Origin: DATJMJ01 sp035503915
Lineage (GTDB): Bacteria; Actinomycetota; Acidimicrobiia; Acidimicrobiales; Palsa-688
NCBI GenBank assembly: GCA_035503915.1
Contig: DATJSU010000043.1
Coordinates: forward strand, 13,071 to 77,070
DNA: 64,000 bases
Direction: 5' to 3'
This document shows positions 35,159 to 43,939 of the stretch, piece after piece. Both the position numbers and the translations under genes were made by a program. The notes beneath the pieces are model-generated. The model did not search any database. It was not told where the DNA came from and worked only from the letters and a program-made list of their open reading frames with translations. Within the stretch, counting starts at the first letter, position 1. Each line of letters starts with the position of its first letter.

Positions 35159-36028
35159 TCAGGGCCTGTCCTCGTCGAGCACGCTGAGCTCGTCCTCGCT
35201 CAGCTTTAGCTCGGCCGCCGCTGCTGAACTCCTCGCGGACGCTACCCGGCTCGCACCTGGGATGGGGATGACATGGTCGCCTTTGGCGAGCATCCACGCA
35301 AGCACGACCTGTTGGATGGGCACGCCAAGGCCCGCCGCCACCTGGGCGAAACCTGGGTGCTCGCGGTGCAGAGCTTCCGCGTTGCCTATGCCCCCTAGGG
35401 GGCTCCAGGGCAAGAAAGCGATCCCGAGCTCTCCGCAGTAATCAAGCTCTGCCTCGCTGAAGCGGGAGGAGGGCGAGAACTGGTTCTGGACGCTGGCGAG
35501 GTTCCCTTCGCCAAGCACTGAGCGGGCGATGTCGATCTGGCGGACGTTGGCGTTGGAGATCCCGACCATCTCCACCTTGCCTGCGTCGAGAAGCTCTTTG
35601 AACACGCCGACGGCGTCCTCGTAGCGCACCTTGGGGTCGGGCCGGTGGTACTGGTAGAGGCCGATCGCCTCCACGCCCAAGCGCCGGAGGGAGGCTTCGG
35701 CGGCGCGGCGCAAATAACCCGGGTCGCCATTGACCGTCCAACTGCCGTCGCCGGGGCGCACGTGCCCACCTTTGGTCGCCACGAGCACCGAGCCGCGGTC
35801 TCCGCCCCACAAAGACAATGCCTTGGCGACCAGGCTCTCCCCGTGGCCCGTGTCATCGCCTCCCAAGCTGTAGGCGTCGGCCGTGTCTATGAGCGTCATA
35901 CCAGCGTCCAAGGCGGCGTGAATAGTTTCGATCGATTGCCCTTCGCCGGGGCGGCCCTCGATCGACATGGGCATCTCCCCGAGGCCGATCGCGCCCACCT
36001 CACGGCGCCCGATACGGCGCAATTGCAT
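35159..36028 (-). CDS. Aldo/keto reductase
   Basis: The 289-residue protein is an aldo/keto reductase with a (beta/alpha)8 barrel. The catalytic tetrad can be seen: Asp and Tyr in LIDTADAYSLGG, Lys in VATKGGHV and His in YQYHRPDP. The C-terminal NADPH-binding part is IPIPGASRVASARSS. The substrate is unknown. ATG at 36028 is favoured by AAAGGAG nine bases before it; an earlier in-frame start would lack this. Confidence 0.85.
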   Translation of the reverse strand: MQLRRIGRREVGAIGLGEMPMSIEGRPGEGQSIETIHAALDAGMTLIDTADAYSLGGDDTGHGESLVAKALSLWGGDRGSVLVATKGGHVRPGDGSWTVNGDPGYLRRAAEASLRRLGVEAIGLYQYHRPDPKVRYEDAVGVFKELLDAGKVEMVGISNANVRQIDIARSVLGEGNLASVQNQFSPSSRFSEAELDYCGELGIAFLPWSPLGGIGNAEALHREHPGFAQVAAGLGVPIQQVVLAWMLAKGDHVIPIPGASRVASARSSAAAAELKLSEDELSVLDEDRP

Positions 36029-36740
36029 TTGTTCGGTCTCCTTTTTTGCTCTCAAGGACGTTCCGAAACCCTAACACCATCTGCCCGAGCACCGGCAGGC
36101 CCCGCGCCCACAGGGCCGTCCCCCACGCCCAGAGGCGCGCGAGCAAGTCACGGGTAGCTGACAACGTTGACCGGCAGGGTCACCGGTTGGCTTGGCGTGC
36201 CGACGAGCGTAGGCCCCCCGCCGAGTTGATCACGTTTTCAATAGACGACGCCGCGCCGCAAAGCCGGCACAGCGACTTGGAGAGCCTCCCGGCGGCCAAA
36301 GTGGAAAAAGGGCGCTCCCTCAGGTACGGGAGCCGAGTTCTCGCCGGAGGGCTCGGCGCCTGGCATTCGCACCACGGCGAGTAGCCACGTTGTCACAGCG
36401 AGAGGCTGCCCACGCCATGAACGCGAAAAGGTCCTCGGGGGGTGACAAAGGAGGGAACGTCACCTCTGGCCATAGGCCACCAGCGTGACCGGCTTTCACC
36501 CTCTCCATGCCGGCTCTTCGGTCAGTCAAGCCACCCCGAGGACACTGCTTACGTTACGCTTTCCCCCCTTGGAACGCAAGGGGGTTATAGCAAAAACTGT
36601 CCCGGCACGGTCTCCCCCTCGTCACGTCCGGCGCCACGCGCCCAGCGTCTCCCCCCACGGCCAACCGGCGCCGTCGCCGCCAACCGCAAGTACGACCGTG
36701 ACGCGCCCAGACCGCATCGGCCTTGGTCCAGCGGTTCGGT
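36029..36740. other. Gene-poor region with one strong hairpin
   Basis: No frame in this 712-bp stretch looks like a real protein on either strand. A perfect 8-bp stem with a 5-base loop (CCCCCTTG/CAAGGGGG, 36564-36584) is the only structured element. It is followed by TTATAGC, so it is at best a weak terminator for rightward transcripts. The region next to it holds a broken mgtC, so this may be decaying DNA. Confidence 0.4.
36564..36584. repeat. Perfect 8-bp hairpin
   Basis: CCCCCTTG and CAAGGGGG flank a 5-base loop in non-coding DNA. It could be a terminator stem or an insertion-sequence end; neither is proven. Confidence 0.45.
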
Positions 36741-37243
36741 TTATGAATAGATCGCCGCGTTGACGTCAGAGTTCACGGCTGCTCGGACATCGGGGACCCC
36801 GGAGAGAGCTGCCGCCAGTTCGTTCACGGAACGCTTGCCGTGGACCTGGAACGTGACTTCGACCATCCTGACGAGCCCGGGCCCGTCACCTCTCGCACCA
36901 CCGTCGTCGGCCCCCGTTGACACTTCCTCGATCAGAAAACCTTCAGCAGAAACAACTTTGAGGAGCTCGCGGAGAAGGCCGCGGCCGCCCGGGTAGCGGG
37001 CTTCGAGCGTCGATATCACGCTCAAGGACCGCGGCAGGCGGGCGCCCAGGTAGGCGAAGAGCAGGGCCACAACAACATAGGCGTGTGCGCGCGCAGGCCG
37101 GCGCTCTTTTGACGCAGCTCGCGCTCTAGGCCTATGACGGCTGAGAGCACGAAAGCAAGTGCAAGCTCGCCCACCTGTAGCCATCCTTCGCCATCGGCAG
37201 TTGCTAGGACAACTGCGCTAAAGGAGGCGGCGGCCACCGACAT
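36741..37243 (-). pseudogene. Broken MgtC/SapB family gene
   Basis: The N-terminal frame (from 37243) reads ELALAFVLSAVIGLERELRQ and KSAGLRAHT, the first helix and loop of MgtC. At that point similarity jumps to a different frame, AYVVVALLFAYLGARLPRSL, which looks like the last membrane helix of the family. Helices 2-4 are missing. The C-terminal ACT-like part (STLEARYPGGRGLLRELLKV to VNSDVNAAIYS) is still open. This is an internal deletion with a frame change, so the gene should be non-functional. Confidence 0.7.
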
Positions 37244-37341
37244 GGTGGTGATATTCCCTCAGGCATCACCAGCCAAGCGCCCGGCTATCGCGTCTAGCTC
37301 CACGGCCAGCGCTCCCTGGAGGGGCGCTAGGCTAAGCGCTC

Positions 37342-38037
37342 GTGCCAGCGCAGGACCCAACCTCGACCCTGAAGCGCGCGAGAGCGAAGGCCAACCAACA
37401 ACCTCAACGCGCACCCTGGGGCTCGATGTCGCGTACGCAGGTGGTCAACGCCGCCATCGACGTTGTCTCGGCCGGGGGCTACGAGCAGATGACCATCCGT
37501 AGCCTCGCGGCTCGCCTCGGCGTCGCACCAATGTCGCTCTACCGCCACGTCCGGGACAAGGACGACCTCCTCGACGAGGTCGTCGACCGCCTCCTTTCTC
37601 ACGCCTGGCGACCCAGGGCCTCGCGCAACAACTGGCGTGCATGGGTAGGAGAGGCCTGCGAGAAGCTCCGCGCTTTCCTCGTCGCGCAGCCCGCCGCGAT
37701 GCACGTGTTCTTGACCCACCCGGTCGTTTCGCCCGCGGCGGTCGAACGCATGGAAGCGGTAATGAGCGTGCTCAGGTCTGCGGGCTTTGACGAGCCTTCC
37801 GCAAAACGGGCGTACGCCGCCATCCACACCTACACACTGGGTTTTTCAGCCTTGGAAGCTGGCCGGGTCGGGTGGGCGCCGGCGGACGGTCGCGTCTCGG
37901 CGCTGGCCAAGCAGCTCGCCGCGTACACGACGCCGCGCCAGTTTGGGGAGGGCCTCAATTACCTCTTGGACGGGATAGCTCGCTCGGCGGGCGTCGCGGA
38001 GGCCACTGGTAAACCGCCTCGCCGGAAGGGCTCGTAG
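37342..38037 (+). CDS. TetR-family regulator
   Basis: The 231-residue protein has a TetR domain near residues 30-75: VVNAAIDVVSAGGYEQMTI and LAARLGVAPMSLYRHVRDKD. The C-terminal part (FLVAQPAAMHVFLTHPVV, YTLGFSALEAGR) is typical of the TetR_C group related to tetracycline-type regulators. It may control the CLC gene 98 bases downstream, whose promoter contains the 8-bp palindrome TACTAGTA; this is inference. Start is the GTG at 37342. Confidence 0.8.
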   Translation: MPAQDPTSTLKRARAKANQQPQRAPWGSMSRTQVVNAAIDVVSAGGYEQMTIRSLAARLGVAPMSLYRHVRDKDDLLDEVVDRLLSHAWRPRASRNNWRAWVGEACEKLRAFLVAQPAAMHVFLTHPVVSPAAVERMEAVMSVLRSAGFDEPSAKRAYAAIHTYTLGFSALEAGRVGWAPADGRVSALAKQLAAYTTPRQFGEGLNYLLDGIARSAGVAEATGKPPRRKGS

Positions 38038-38121
38038 TAGGCGTGGTACTCGTAGTGCTCCCGGCAGGCCCTCCACGGGCTTACCAGCCCGAGAGCGCCT
38101 AGAGCGCTCAGCGCGATCTGG

Positions 38122-38136
38122 TATACTAGTACGCAA
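38122..38136 (+). promoter_or_regulatory. Promoter for leaderless CLC mRNA
   Basis: A TATACT box (38122-38127) ends nine bases before the ATG at 38136, so transcription would begin at or next to the start codon. The box overlaps the palindrome TACTAGTA. No ribosome site precedes the ATG. Confidence 0.55.
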
Positions 38137-40211
38137 TGAGGAGGTGCCCCGCTCTCGGCGGGACACCCGTCACGAGGCCCCGGCGCCTCCTTATGGCAGG
38201 TGTAGGAGCCTGGGGTGCCCTTGGCGCCTGGCTCAGGGGCTCGCGCCTCGGGCTGATTGTCATGGCGCTGCTTGTCGGCCTTGCCGCCGGGCTCGGCGCA
38301 GTGGGTTTCCGTTGGCTGATCTTCGCCTTCACATGGTTGGCTACCGGGCACGAACAGTTTGGCCAGCAAGGCCGTGTCGGCAGCGCCCATTTGCCTTGGC
38401 TTGGGACGGGGGCATTTGTGGTCATCCCTGTTCTTGGGGGACTGCTCTACGGGCCGCTCATACAACGCTTCGCGAGGGAGGCGAGGGGCCACGGCGTCCC
38501 CGAAGTCATGCTCGCGGTCGCCGAGAACGGGGGCCGGATCCGCCCTCCCGTGACGGTGGTAAAGGCGTTCGCATCGGCATTGTGCATTGGCACGGGCGGC
38601 TCGGTGGGCCGAGAGGGGCCCATCGTCCAGGTGGGGTCGGCGATGGCGTCGACGCTCGGCCAGGCTGTGCGGATGTCTGAGACGCGCCTGCGTATCCTCG
38701 TTGCTTGCGGCGCTGCCGGCGGTATATCGGCCACCTTCAACGCCCCGATCACCGGGTTGTTCTTTGGTTTTGAGATAATCCTGCGCGAATTTTCCCTTGA
38801 CGCGCTCGTCGGCACCGGCCTTGCGGCGGTGAGCGCCGACTTGGTGAGCAGGGCCTTCTTCGGCTCGGCGCCGTTTTTTGGCAGTATCCCGCACGACCTT
38901 TCGGTCTCTCACGACTACACGTACCTACTAATCGCCCTCCTCGGGATCTGCTCTGGGCTAGTCGGCTTTTGTTTCAAGACGGCCGTCTACAAGCTCGAAG
39001 ATACCGTAGACAGGCTCTGGCGAGGACGGCCTGAATGGGCGAGGCCGGCGGTAGGAGGCGTTGCGCTCGGTGGTTTGTTGTTGGCGCTCCCGCAGATGTA
39101 CGGCGTTGGGTACCCGGTCATGGACAAGGCGATCGACGGCGACTACGTGCTGTGGTTCCTGGCATTGCTCATGGTTGGCAAAGTCGCAGCCACGAGCCTC
39201 ACCCTTTCGATCGGGGGATCGGGCGGCGTCTTTGCTCCCTCACTTTTTACCGGGGCAATGGCCGGGATGGCCTTCGGCTCGGTGGCACACCATCTCTTTG
39301 GCAGTGTGGTCAGTAGCCCCGCCGTCTTTGCAGTCGTGGCGATGGGTGCCGTCTTTGGGGCTGCCGCTCAGGCCCCCCTTACGGCTATGGCAAGTGTCGC
39401 TGAGATGACCGGCAATTTCACCCTCATCCTCCCGGTCATGCTCGCCACCAGCATCGCCGCGGGAGTCGCCAAGCAGCTCAGCTATGGGAGCATTTACACT
39501 ACAAAGCTGCTCCGCCGCGGCATCGATATCGAGCGGCCCAAACCCGAGAGCGTGCTTCACCTACTACGCGTGGCCGACGTGATGCGCCCGCTGCGGGGGC
39601 TGGATGGACAGGCGCTGGAACTGGCCTCGCCTGCCAAGGGAGCCGACGAGGCTACGGGCGCCGCGGGCGCCAACGACAAAGCGCCGGCGAAAGCCGGACA
39701 AACACCACCCACCAGTTTATTGCCCGAAATTACCGCCGGGAACGTCACTGATGTGCGCCGCCCTCAGGAGCTTTTCGGGGACGAAGTGCTCGCCCAAGCC
39801 TTACGCCAAATTGCACTTTTTGGCCGCGACGGCTTACCTGTGGTGGCAGACGACGCGCGTCACCTGATCGGCTGGGTTACGCGTCGAGACGTCCTCTCTG
39901 TCCTTGCCGAGCGGGTCAGCGATAGCCACCGTGAAGCGATGCTCGGCGAAGATGCCACCGAACAGGTCGCTGCCGATGGTGCTCCCGGGACTGCTCCCGC
40001 GACCAGCCCCCTGGGCAGTTACAACCTGGTCGAGGTCACGTTCGGGCCCGGTTGTCCGGGTCTCGGCTCCCGCCTTGGCGACTTGGCGTGGCCTGCGGGC
40101 AGCATCGTCGTGGGAGTGACCGAGGGCCGCGACCTGGTCGCACCTCGGGAGGAACTTCAGGTCCAGGCTGGCCAGCGCGTTGTCCTCCTCGTTCCGTCCA
40201 CGGTTGCCTGA
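38136..40211 (+). CDS. CLC chloride channel/antiporter with CBS and RCK_C-like domains
   Basis: The 691-residue protein has a CLC membrane core with ion-binding motifs GHGVPEV, GREGPIVQVGS and GGSGGVFAPSL. The gating glutamate (GREGP) and an inner glutamate (FFGFEIIL) are both present, which suits a chloride/proton exchanger. The cytoplasmic part has split CBS-like segments (RVADVMRPL and GLPVVADDARHLIGWVTRRD) separated by an Ala-rich linker. The last domain (YNLVEVTFGPGCPG to QRVVLLVPS) is like TrkA-C. The start may be the ATG at 38136 (leaderless) or a later ATG at 38193. Confidence 0.85.
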   Translation: MRRCPALGGTPVTRPRRLLMAGVGAWGALGAWLRGSRLGLIVMALLVGLAAGLGAVGFRWLIFAFTWLATGHEQFGQQGRVGSAHLPWLGTGAFVVIPVLGGLLYGPLIQRFAREARGHGVPEVMLAVAENGGRIRPPVTVVKAFASALCIGTGGSVGREGPIVQVGSAMASTLGQAVRMSETRLRILVACGAAGGISATFNAPITGLFFGFEIILREFSLDALVGTGLAAVSADLVSRAFFGSAPFFGSIPHDLSVSHDYTYLLIALLGICSGLVGFCFKTAVYKLEDTVDRLWRGRPEWARPAVGGVALGGLLLALPQMYGVGYPVMDKAIDGDYVLWFLALLMVGKVAATSLTLSIGGSGGVFAPSLFTGAMAGMAFGSVAHHLFGSVVSSPAVFAVVAMGAVFGAAAQAPLTAMASVAEMTGNFTLILPVMLATSIAAGVAKQLSYGSIYTTKLLRRGIDIERPKPESVLHLLRVADVMRPLRGLDGQALELASPAKGADEATGAAGANDKAPAKAGQTPPTSLLPEITAGNVTDVRRPQELFGDEVLAQALRQIALFGRDGLPVVADDARHLIGWVTRRDVLSVLAERVSDSHREAMLGEDATEQVAADGAPGTAPATSPLGSYNLVEVTFGPGCPGLGSRLGDLAWPAGSIVVGVTEGRDLVAPREELQVQAGQRVVLLVPSTVA

Positions 40212-40243
40212 CTTGGTCCTGGGTCGCGCCCCCCGCGCCGCCG

Positions 40244-41389
40244 CTATGTCCCGGGGCGCCCGTGCTCGCGAGCCACTCGTCCCGCGATCGCAAATGCCGA
40301 GTTGGCAGCCGGGATGCCTGCATAAACCGCTGTATGCATCAAGACTTCTTTCAGCTCGCCTTGCGTTACCCCGCTCTCCAGCGCGCCGCGGATGTGCATT
40401 TCCAGCTCCTCTGGGCGGTTGAGAGCGACGAGCAAGGCGATCGTCAGTAGTCGCCGCGTGGCGACGTCGAGGCCCGGCCGTGCCCAGATGTCCCCCCACG
40501 GCCACCGCGTCAACAAGTCCTGAAAATCAGCCGTCAGTTCGGTCGCCTCACCCAACGCACGGGCCACGTGCTCTGCGCCCAGTACTGCCTCTCTCACTTT
40601 GCGGCCACGGGTCGCTGCGCTGCCGAGGAGGTGATTGACGAGCACGTCATTAAATGCTCCTGGTTGCTCGACATTTGCCAAGTGAGCTGCGCCCGGCAAG
40701 ATACAGAGCATGGCGCCTTTGACCTGCGTAGCGAAACTGGCCAACATGTCAGGGGTCACGACAGGGTCGGAGCCTCCCCCCACAAGTAGCGTCGGGGCAG
40801 TCAAACGCGAGACGTCCCCGCTCAGGTCTGCCCCTGCCACGGCCTCGCAGCAGTAGGCGTACCCTTCGGGGTCGACGGCGGCGAGCATCTCACGGTACTT
40901 GGCCGGGGTGCCCGGCTGGCTGATGGGCAACTGGTCGGTGAACCAGCGCGAAATTGCCCCATCAACGAGGTGCTGGGTGCCTCTTTCGCGCACAGCGACC
41001 GCCCTCTCCGCGTAGGTCCTGGGGGAACCGAAGCGCGGGACGCTGCAAGATATGACCAAGTGATCGACACGATCGGGGTGATGGACGGCAACCCACATGC
41101 AGATTTGGCCCCCGAGGGAAAGCCCGGCGAAGCTGGCGCGTGGGACCTGCAAAGTGTCGAGCAAACGGACGAGCCGCTCCCCCAACGCCTCGAGGCTCCC
41201 CCGCCCTGCGGGTACGGCCGCGCCACCGTGCCCCGGGTGCTCCACACGGAGCGCTCGCAACCACTGCCGCAGGACAGGAACTTGACCGTCCCAGACCTCC
41301 CCGGTCGTGCCGAGAGAGCCAACCATCACTAGCACTGGGGCCCCCGGCGGGCCGTCCACCCGGTAGACGACGCCCTCCTCGTCAGGCAC
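40244..41389 (-). CDS. pcaL: Fused 3-oxoadipate enol-lactonase / 4-carboxymuconolactone decarboxylase
   Basis: The 381-residue protein joins PcaD and PcaC. Residues 1 to ~255 form the alpha/beta-hydrolase with nucleophile serine in GLSLGG and catalytic histidine in GAAHLANVEQP. The C-terminal ~125 residues are the AhpD-like decarboxylase (RRLLTIALLVALNRPEELEM, MHTAVYAGIPAANSAF). Together they turn 4-carboxymuconolactone into 3-oxoadipate. The fusion is known in several actinobacteria. It is the last gene of the long minus operon. GTG at 41389 follows the pcaB stop at once (TAACGTG). Confidence 0.9.
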   Translation of the reverse strand: MPDEEGVVYRVDGPPGAPVLVMVGSLGTTGEVWDGQVPVLRQWLRALRVEHPGHGGAAVPAGRGSLEALGERLVRLLDTLQVPRASFAGLSLGGQICMWVAVHHPDRVDHLVISCSVPRFGSPRTYAERAVAVRERGTQHLVDGAISRWFTDQLPISQPGTPAKYREMLAAVDPEGYAYCCEAVAGADLSGDVSRLTAPTLLVGGGSDPVVTPDMLASFATQVKGAMLCILPGAAHLANVEQPGAFNDVLVNHLLGSAATRGRKVREAVLGAEHVARALGEATELTADFQDLLTRWPWGDIWARPGLDVATRRLLTIALLVALNRPEELEMHIRGALESGVTQGELKEVLMHTAVYAGIPAANSAFAIAGRVAREHGRPGT

Positions 41390-41390
41390 G

Positions 41391-42617
41391 TTACCGAGGC
41401 CTGCCTTGGGTGCCGCCTGAAGAGCGGTGCTCGGACTGGGGCTCGTGCCACCCGTGCTCGGCGAGCGCCCGGTCGACAAGCACTTCCGCGCACCTGACAG
41501 CGTCGTCGACGTGAGCGGCACCGGCAAGGTTGTGCGCCATCCGCTCGCTGTGCACTTCCAAGCCCGCGAGGATATCGGCTGCGAGGCAAACGGCACCTCC
41601 CGTTGCGCGGCACAAGTCGGAAACCGTCTCCGGCTCCGCCTGCCATGCGCCTGCGGCGCGCTCGTTTTCTTGCACCATTGCCGCCAGAAGGACGTTGTGA
41701 AGCCCCGATGCCCGTCGCCAGGCGGCATTGACCGCAGTCGCCATGGCGGGGTTGCGTTTGTGGGGCATCGACGAAGAACCGCCGCGGCCAGGCGCCATCG
41801 GTTCGGCCACCTCTCCGATTTCGTCTTGCATCAACAAAGCCACGTCGAGCGCGACCTTTGCGGCCACGCCCGCCGCGATCGCGAGCGCGCCGGCTGCTTC
41901 GACCACCCGTGTGCGGTCCGTGTGCCAAGGCAACACCGGTGCCGTCAGCCCGAGCTCGGCTGAGAGGTGCTCGACCACGGAGGGGCCCGCGCCCCCCAAT
42001 GCGGAAAGCGTGCCCGCGGGGCCACCCAACTGCACAGCGAGGCGCTTGCCCGCCACGCGTGCAAGGCCCTCCCCTGCCTCATTGAACGCGACCAACCAGC
42101 CCGCGGCTTTCCGCCCGAAAGTCGTCGGCAACGCCTGCTTGAGGACTGTGCGGGCAACGGCTGGCGTCGAGCGGTACCGCTCGGCCAAGGCGGCCGCTGC
42201 CCGAGCTGCCCGGCGCCCGTCGCTCGCCACCAACCCGAGCGCCTCTTGCAGCACGAGCATCATGGCCGTGTCGACAAGGTCTTGGCTCGTGGCGCCAAAA
42301 TGCAAGAACTTGCCCGCCTCCCCACCCAGGCGCTCCCGCAGAGCCGCCACGAAGGCCACGGCGGGAGTCCCCGAGAGCCGTCCTTGGGCACCGAGCGCCT
42401 CCAGGTCCGGCTCCCGCCAGGATGTGCAGCACGCTTTGATCTCCTCCACCGCCCAAGGGGGTACCAGGCCGGCAGCGCCCTCAGCAGCCGCGAGAGCGAC
42501 CTCGAACCGGAGCATTTTGGCGAACCACGAGCTGTCGGAGGTGGCTGCTGACATGGCGTCGGTCGTGAGGACCTGCCCGAACAGTTGCCCGTGCCAGCCC
42601 CCACTACCAGGTTGCAA
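41391..42617 (-). CDS. pcaB: 3-carboxy-cis,cis-muconate cycloisomerase
   Basis: The 408-residue enzyme belongs to the fumarase/aspartase superfamily. Its signature GSSSMPHKRNP is clear, as is HFGATSQDLVDTA. It converts 3-carboxymuconate, made by PcaGH, into 4-carboxymuconolactone. The N-terminal LFGQVLTTDAMSAATSD is part of the family, so a start upstream of it is needed. TTG at 42617, with GAGGAA nine bases before, fits and overlaps the end of pcaG by 14 bases. The ATG at 42554 would remove conserved residues. Confidence 0.85.
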   Translation of the reverse strand: MQPGSGGWHGQLFGQVLTTDAMSAATSDSSWFAKMLRFEVALAAAEGAAGLVPPWAVEEIKACCTSWREPDLEALGAQGRLSGTPAVAFVAALRERLGGEAGKFLHFGATSQDLVDTAMMLVLQEALGLVASDGRRAARAAAALAERYRSTPAVARTVLKQALPTTFGRKAAGWLVAFNEAGEGLARVAGKRLAVQLGGPAGTLSALGGAGPSVVEHLSAELGLTAPVLPWHTDRTRVVEAAGALAIAAGVAAKVALDVALLMQDEIGEVAEPMAPGRGGSSSMPHKRNPAMATAVNAAWRRASGLHNVLLAAMVQENERAAGAWQAEPETVSDLCRATGGAVCLAADILAGLEVHSERMAHNLAGAAHVDDAVRCAEVLVDRALAEHGWHEPQSEHRSSGGTQGRPR

Positions 42618-43212
42618 AGAAGACCGTTTCCTCGTCGCCTTGCAGGTTGATATTGAAATGGTAGACGGGCGCCAGCGAAGAGGTGCCTGGGCCGCCCTCG
42701 CTCGCACCGAGCCTCGCGATGAGCCGGCCCCTCAGCTCGTCTCCGAGCTGTGCGAGGACGGGGTCCGAGGCGTTGGACGCTTGCCCGGGGAAATATATCC
42801 GTGTCACCAGGCGCTGCAGCAACCCTCTCGCAAAGATGGAAACGTCGACATGGGGAGCTTCGTTATGGGCAGCTTCCAGAGGCTTTCGCGCTACCAGCCT
42901 GTAGCGGCCCTCGCCGTCGGTGAGCGCGCGCGAGAAGCCGCCCCGCAGGACTGCGCCCGCGGCAGGCGACCCACCTGCGCCCGCGGCAGACGACCCACGT
43001 GCGCCCACGCCAAGGTGCCCGCCACCCGCGGGTGCTTGCCAGAACTCGAGCATGGCGTCGGTCACCGGGGCACCCGCGCCATCGCGGACAACGCCAGTGA
43101 TGACAACGACATCTTCTGGGCCCGCAGTGCCTTCTGGGGTGAGCCACTCGGTGCCGATGCTCACAAAGGGCCCAGCCGTCTGGGAGGGGGTCGGGAGGAG
43201 GGGTGCCGTCAT
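42604..43212 (-). CDS. pcaG: Protocatechuate 3,4-dioxygenase alpha subunit
   Basis: The 202-residue alpha chain starts with LLPTPSQTAGPFVSIG, the usual N-terminus of PcaG. It lacks the full iron-ligand set found in PcaH, as expected for alpha. AHNEAPHVDVSIFARGLLQR and YHFNINLQGDEETVFF are family-typical. It pairs with PcaH to cleave protocatechuate. A Gly/Ala/Ser-rich loop near residues 69-90 arises from a 24-bp tandem repeat. Confidence 0.9.
   Translation of the reverse strand: MTAPLLPTPSQTAGPFVSIGTEWLTPEGTAGPEDVVVITGVVRDGAGAPVTDAMLEFWQAPAGGGHLGVGARGSSAAGAGGSPAAGAVLRGGFSRALTDGEGRYRLVARKPLEAAHNEAPHVDVSIFARGLLQRLVTRIYFPGQASNASDPVLAQLGDELRGRLIARLGASEGGPGTSSLAPVYHFNINLQGDEETVFFATW
42952..43007. 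repeat. 24-bp tandem repeat inside pcaG
   Basis: TGCGCCCGCGGCAG begins each of two 24-bp units (42952-42975, 42976-42999), with a third partial unit. They encode a repeated Ala/Gly/Ser loop. The length is a multiple of three, so the frame is kept. Confidence 0.7.
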
Positions 43213-43223
43213 TGCTTCAGCAC

Positions 43224-43898
43224 CTACATATCAGGCACTGTCGCATGCCTGCCTCCGACGACGATGTCAAAGATATAGCCGAGCGCCCAGTTGTCGACGG
43301 TGGTAGTGAGGTCGAACTTCGAGACAAGGCTTTGCGCCGCCCTGCGGTCGCGGACCGACTGAAATATTGGGTCGATCGCAAGGAGAGGGTCGCCCGGGAA
43401 GTACATCTGGGTGATGAGCCTCTCGACAAAACTCGTGCCGAACACGGAAAAATGTATATGGGCGGGCCGGAACGCCTTATCGTGGTTGCGCCATGGGTAT
43501 GACCCCGGCTTGATCGTCACAAATTGGTAGCGCCCGTCGTCGTCGGTAAGGCAGCGCCCAGCACCACTGAAATTGGGGTCAAGCGGCGCCGGGTGGCGGT
43601 CCATTTGGTGCCTGTAGCGGCCGGCGGCATTAGCCTGCCAGATCTCGACCAGCTGCCCTCTAATGGGACGGCCGCCTTGGTCGACGACGCGGCCGGCGAC
43701 GATGATCCGCTCACCCAGGGGCTCGCCCGCGTGGCTCTTGGTCAAGTCGCTGTCGATCGGCTGGGCACGAGAAGGCCCAAAAACCGGCCCGAACTTGTCT
43801 GAGCTGCCAAAGGGTAGGGGTTGCAAGGGCATCCTGGGAGCGCGCAGGTGCGTGGAGAGGTAGGCGGGGCAGTCGTAGGGAGGGTCAGGCGCCGGCAC
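43224..43898 (-). CDS. pcaH: Protocatechuate 3,4-dioxygenase beta subunit
   Basis: The 224-residue beta chain carries the non-haem Fe(III) site. NAAGRYRHQMDRHPAPLDP holds the first tyrosine, YPWRNHDKAFRPAHIHFSV holds the second tyrosine and the histidines. It forms the active dioxygenase with PcaG, opening the ring of protocatechuate between the two hydroxyls. The gene is 11 bases upstream of pcaG. Start is the GTG at 43898; the ribosome site is weak. Confidence 0.9.
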   Translation of the reverse strand: MPAPDPPYDCPAYLSTHLRAPRMPLQPLPFGSSDKFGPVFGPSRAQPIDSDLTKSHAGEPLGERIIVAGRVVDQGGRPIRGQLVEIWQANAAGRYRHQMDRHPAPLDPNFSGAGRCLTDDDGRYQFVTIKPGSYPWRNHDKAFRPAHIHFSVFGTSFVERLITQMYFPGDPLLAIDPIFQSVRDRRAAQSLVSKFDLTTTVDNWALGYIFDIVVGGRHATVPDM

Positions 43899-43939
43899 TT
43901 GCTGGGAGCCAGGCCTGTGCGCGCCCGCCGGGCCGGCGC

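Noticed and set aside
36320..36529. 69-residue minus-strand frame in the gene-poor region
   Set aside because: No family motif, no ribosome site and no conserved context.
41728..43278. 516-residue plus-strand frame
   Set aside because: It is antisense to pcaB and pcaG, whose motifs are clear.
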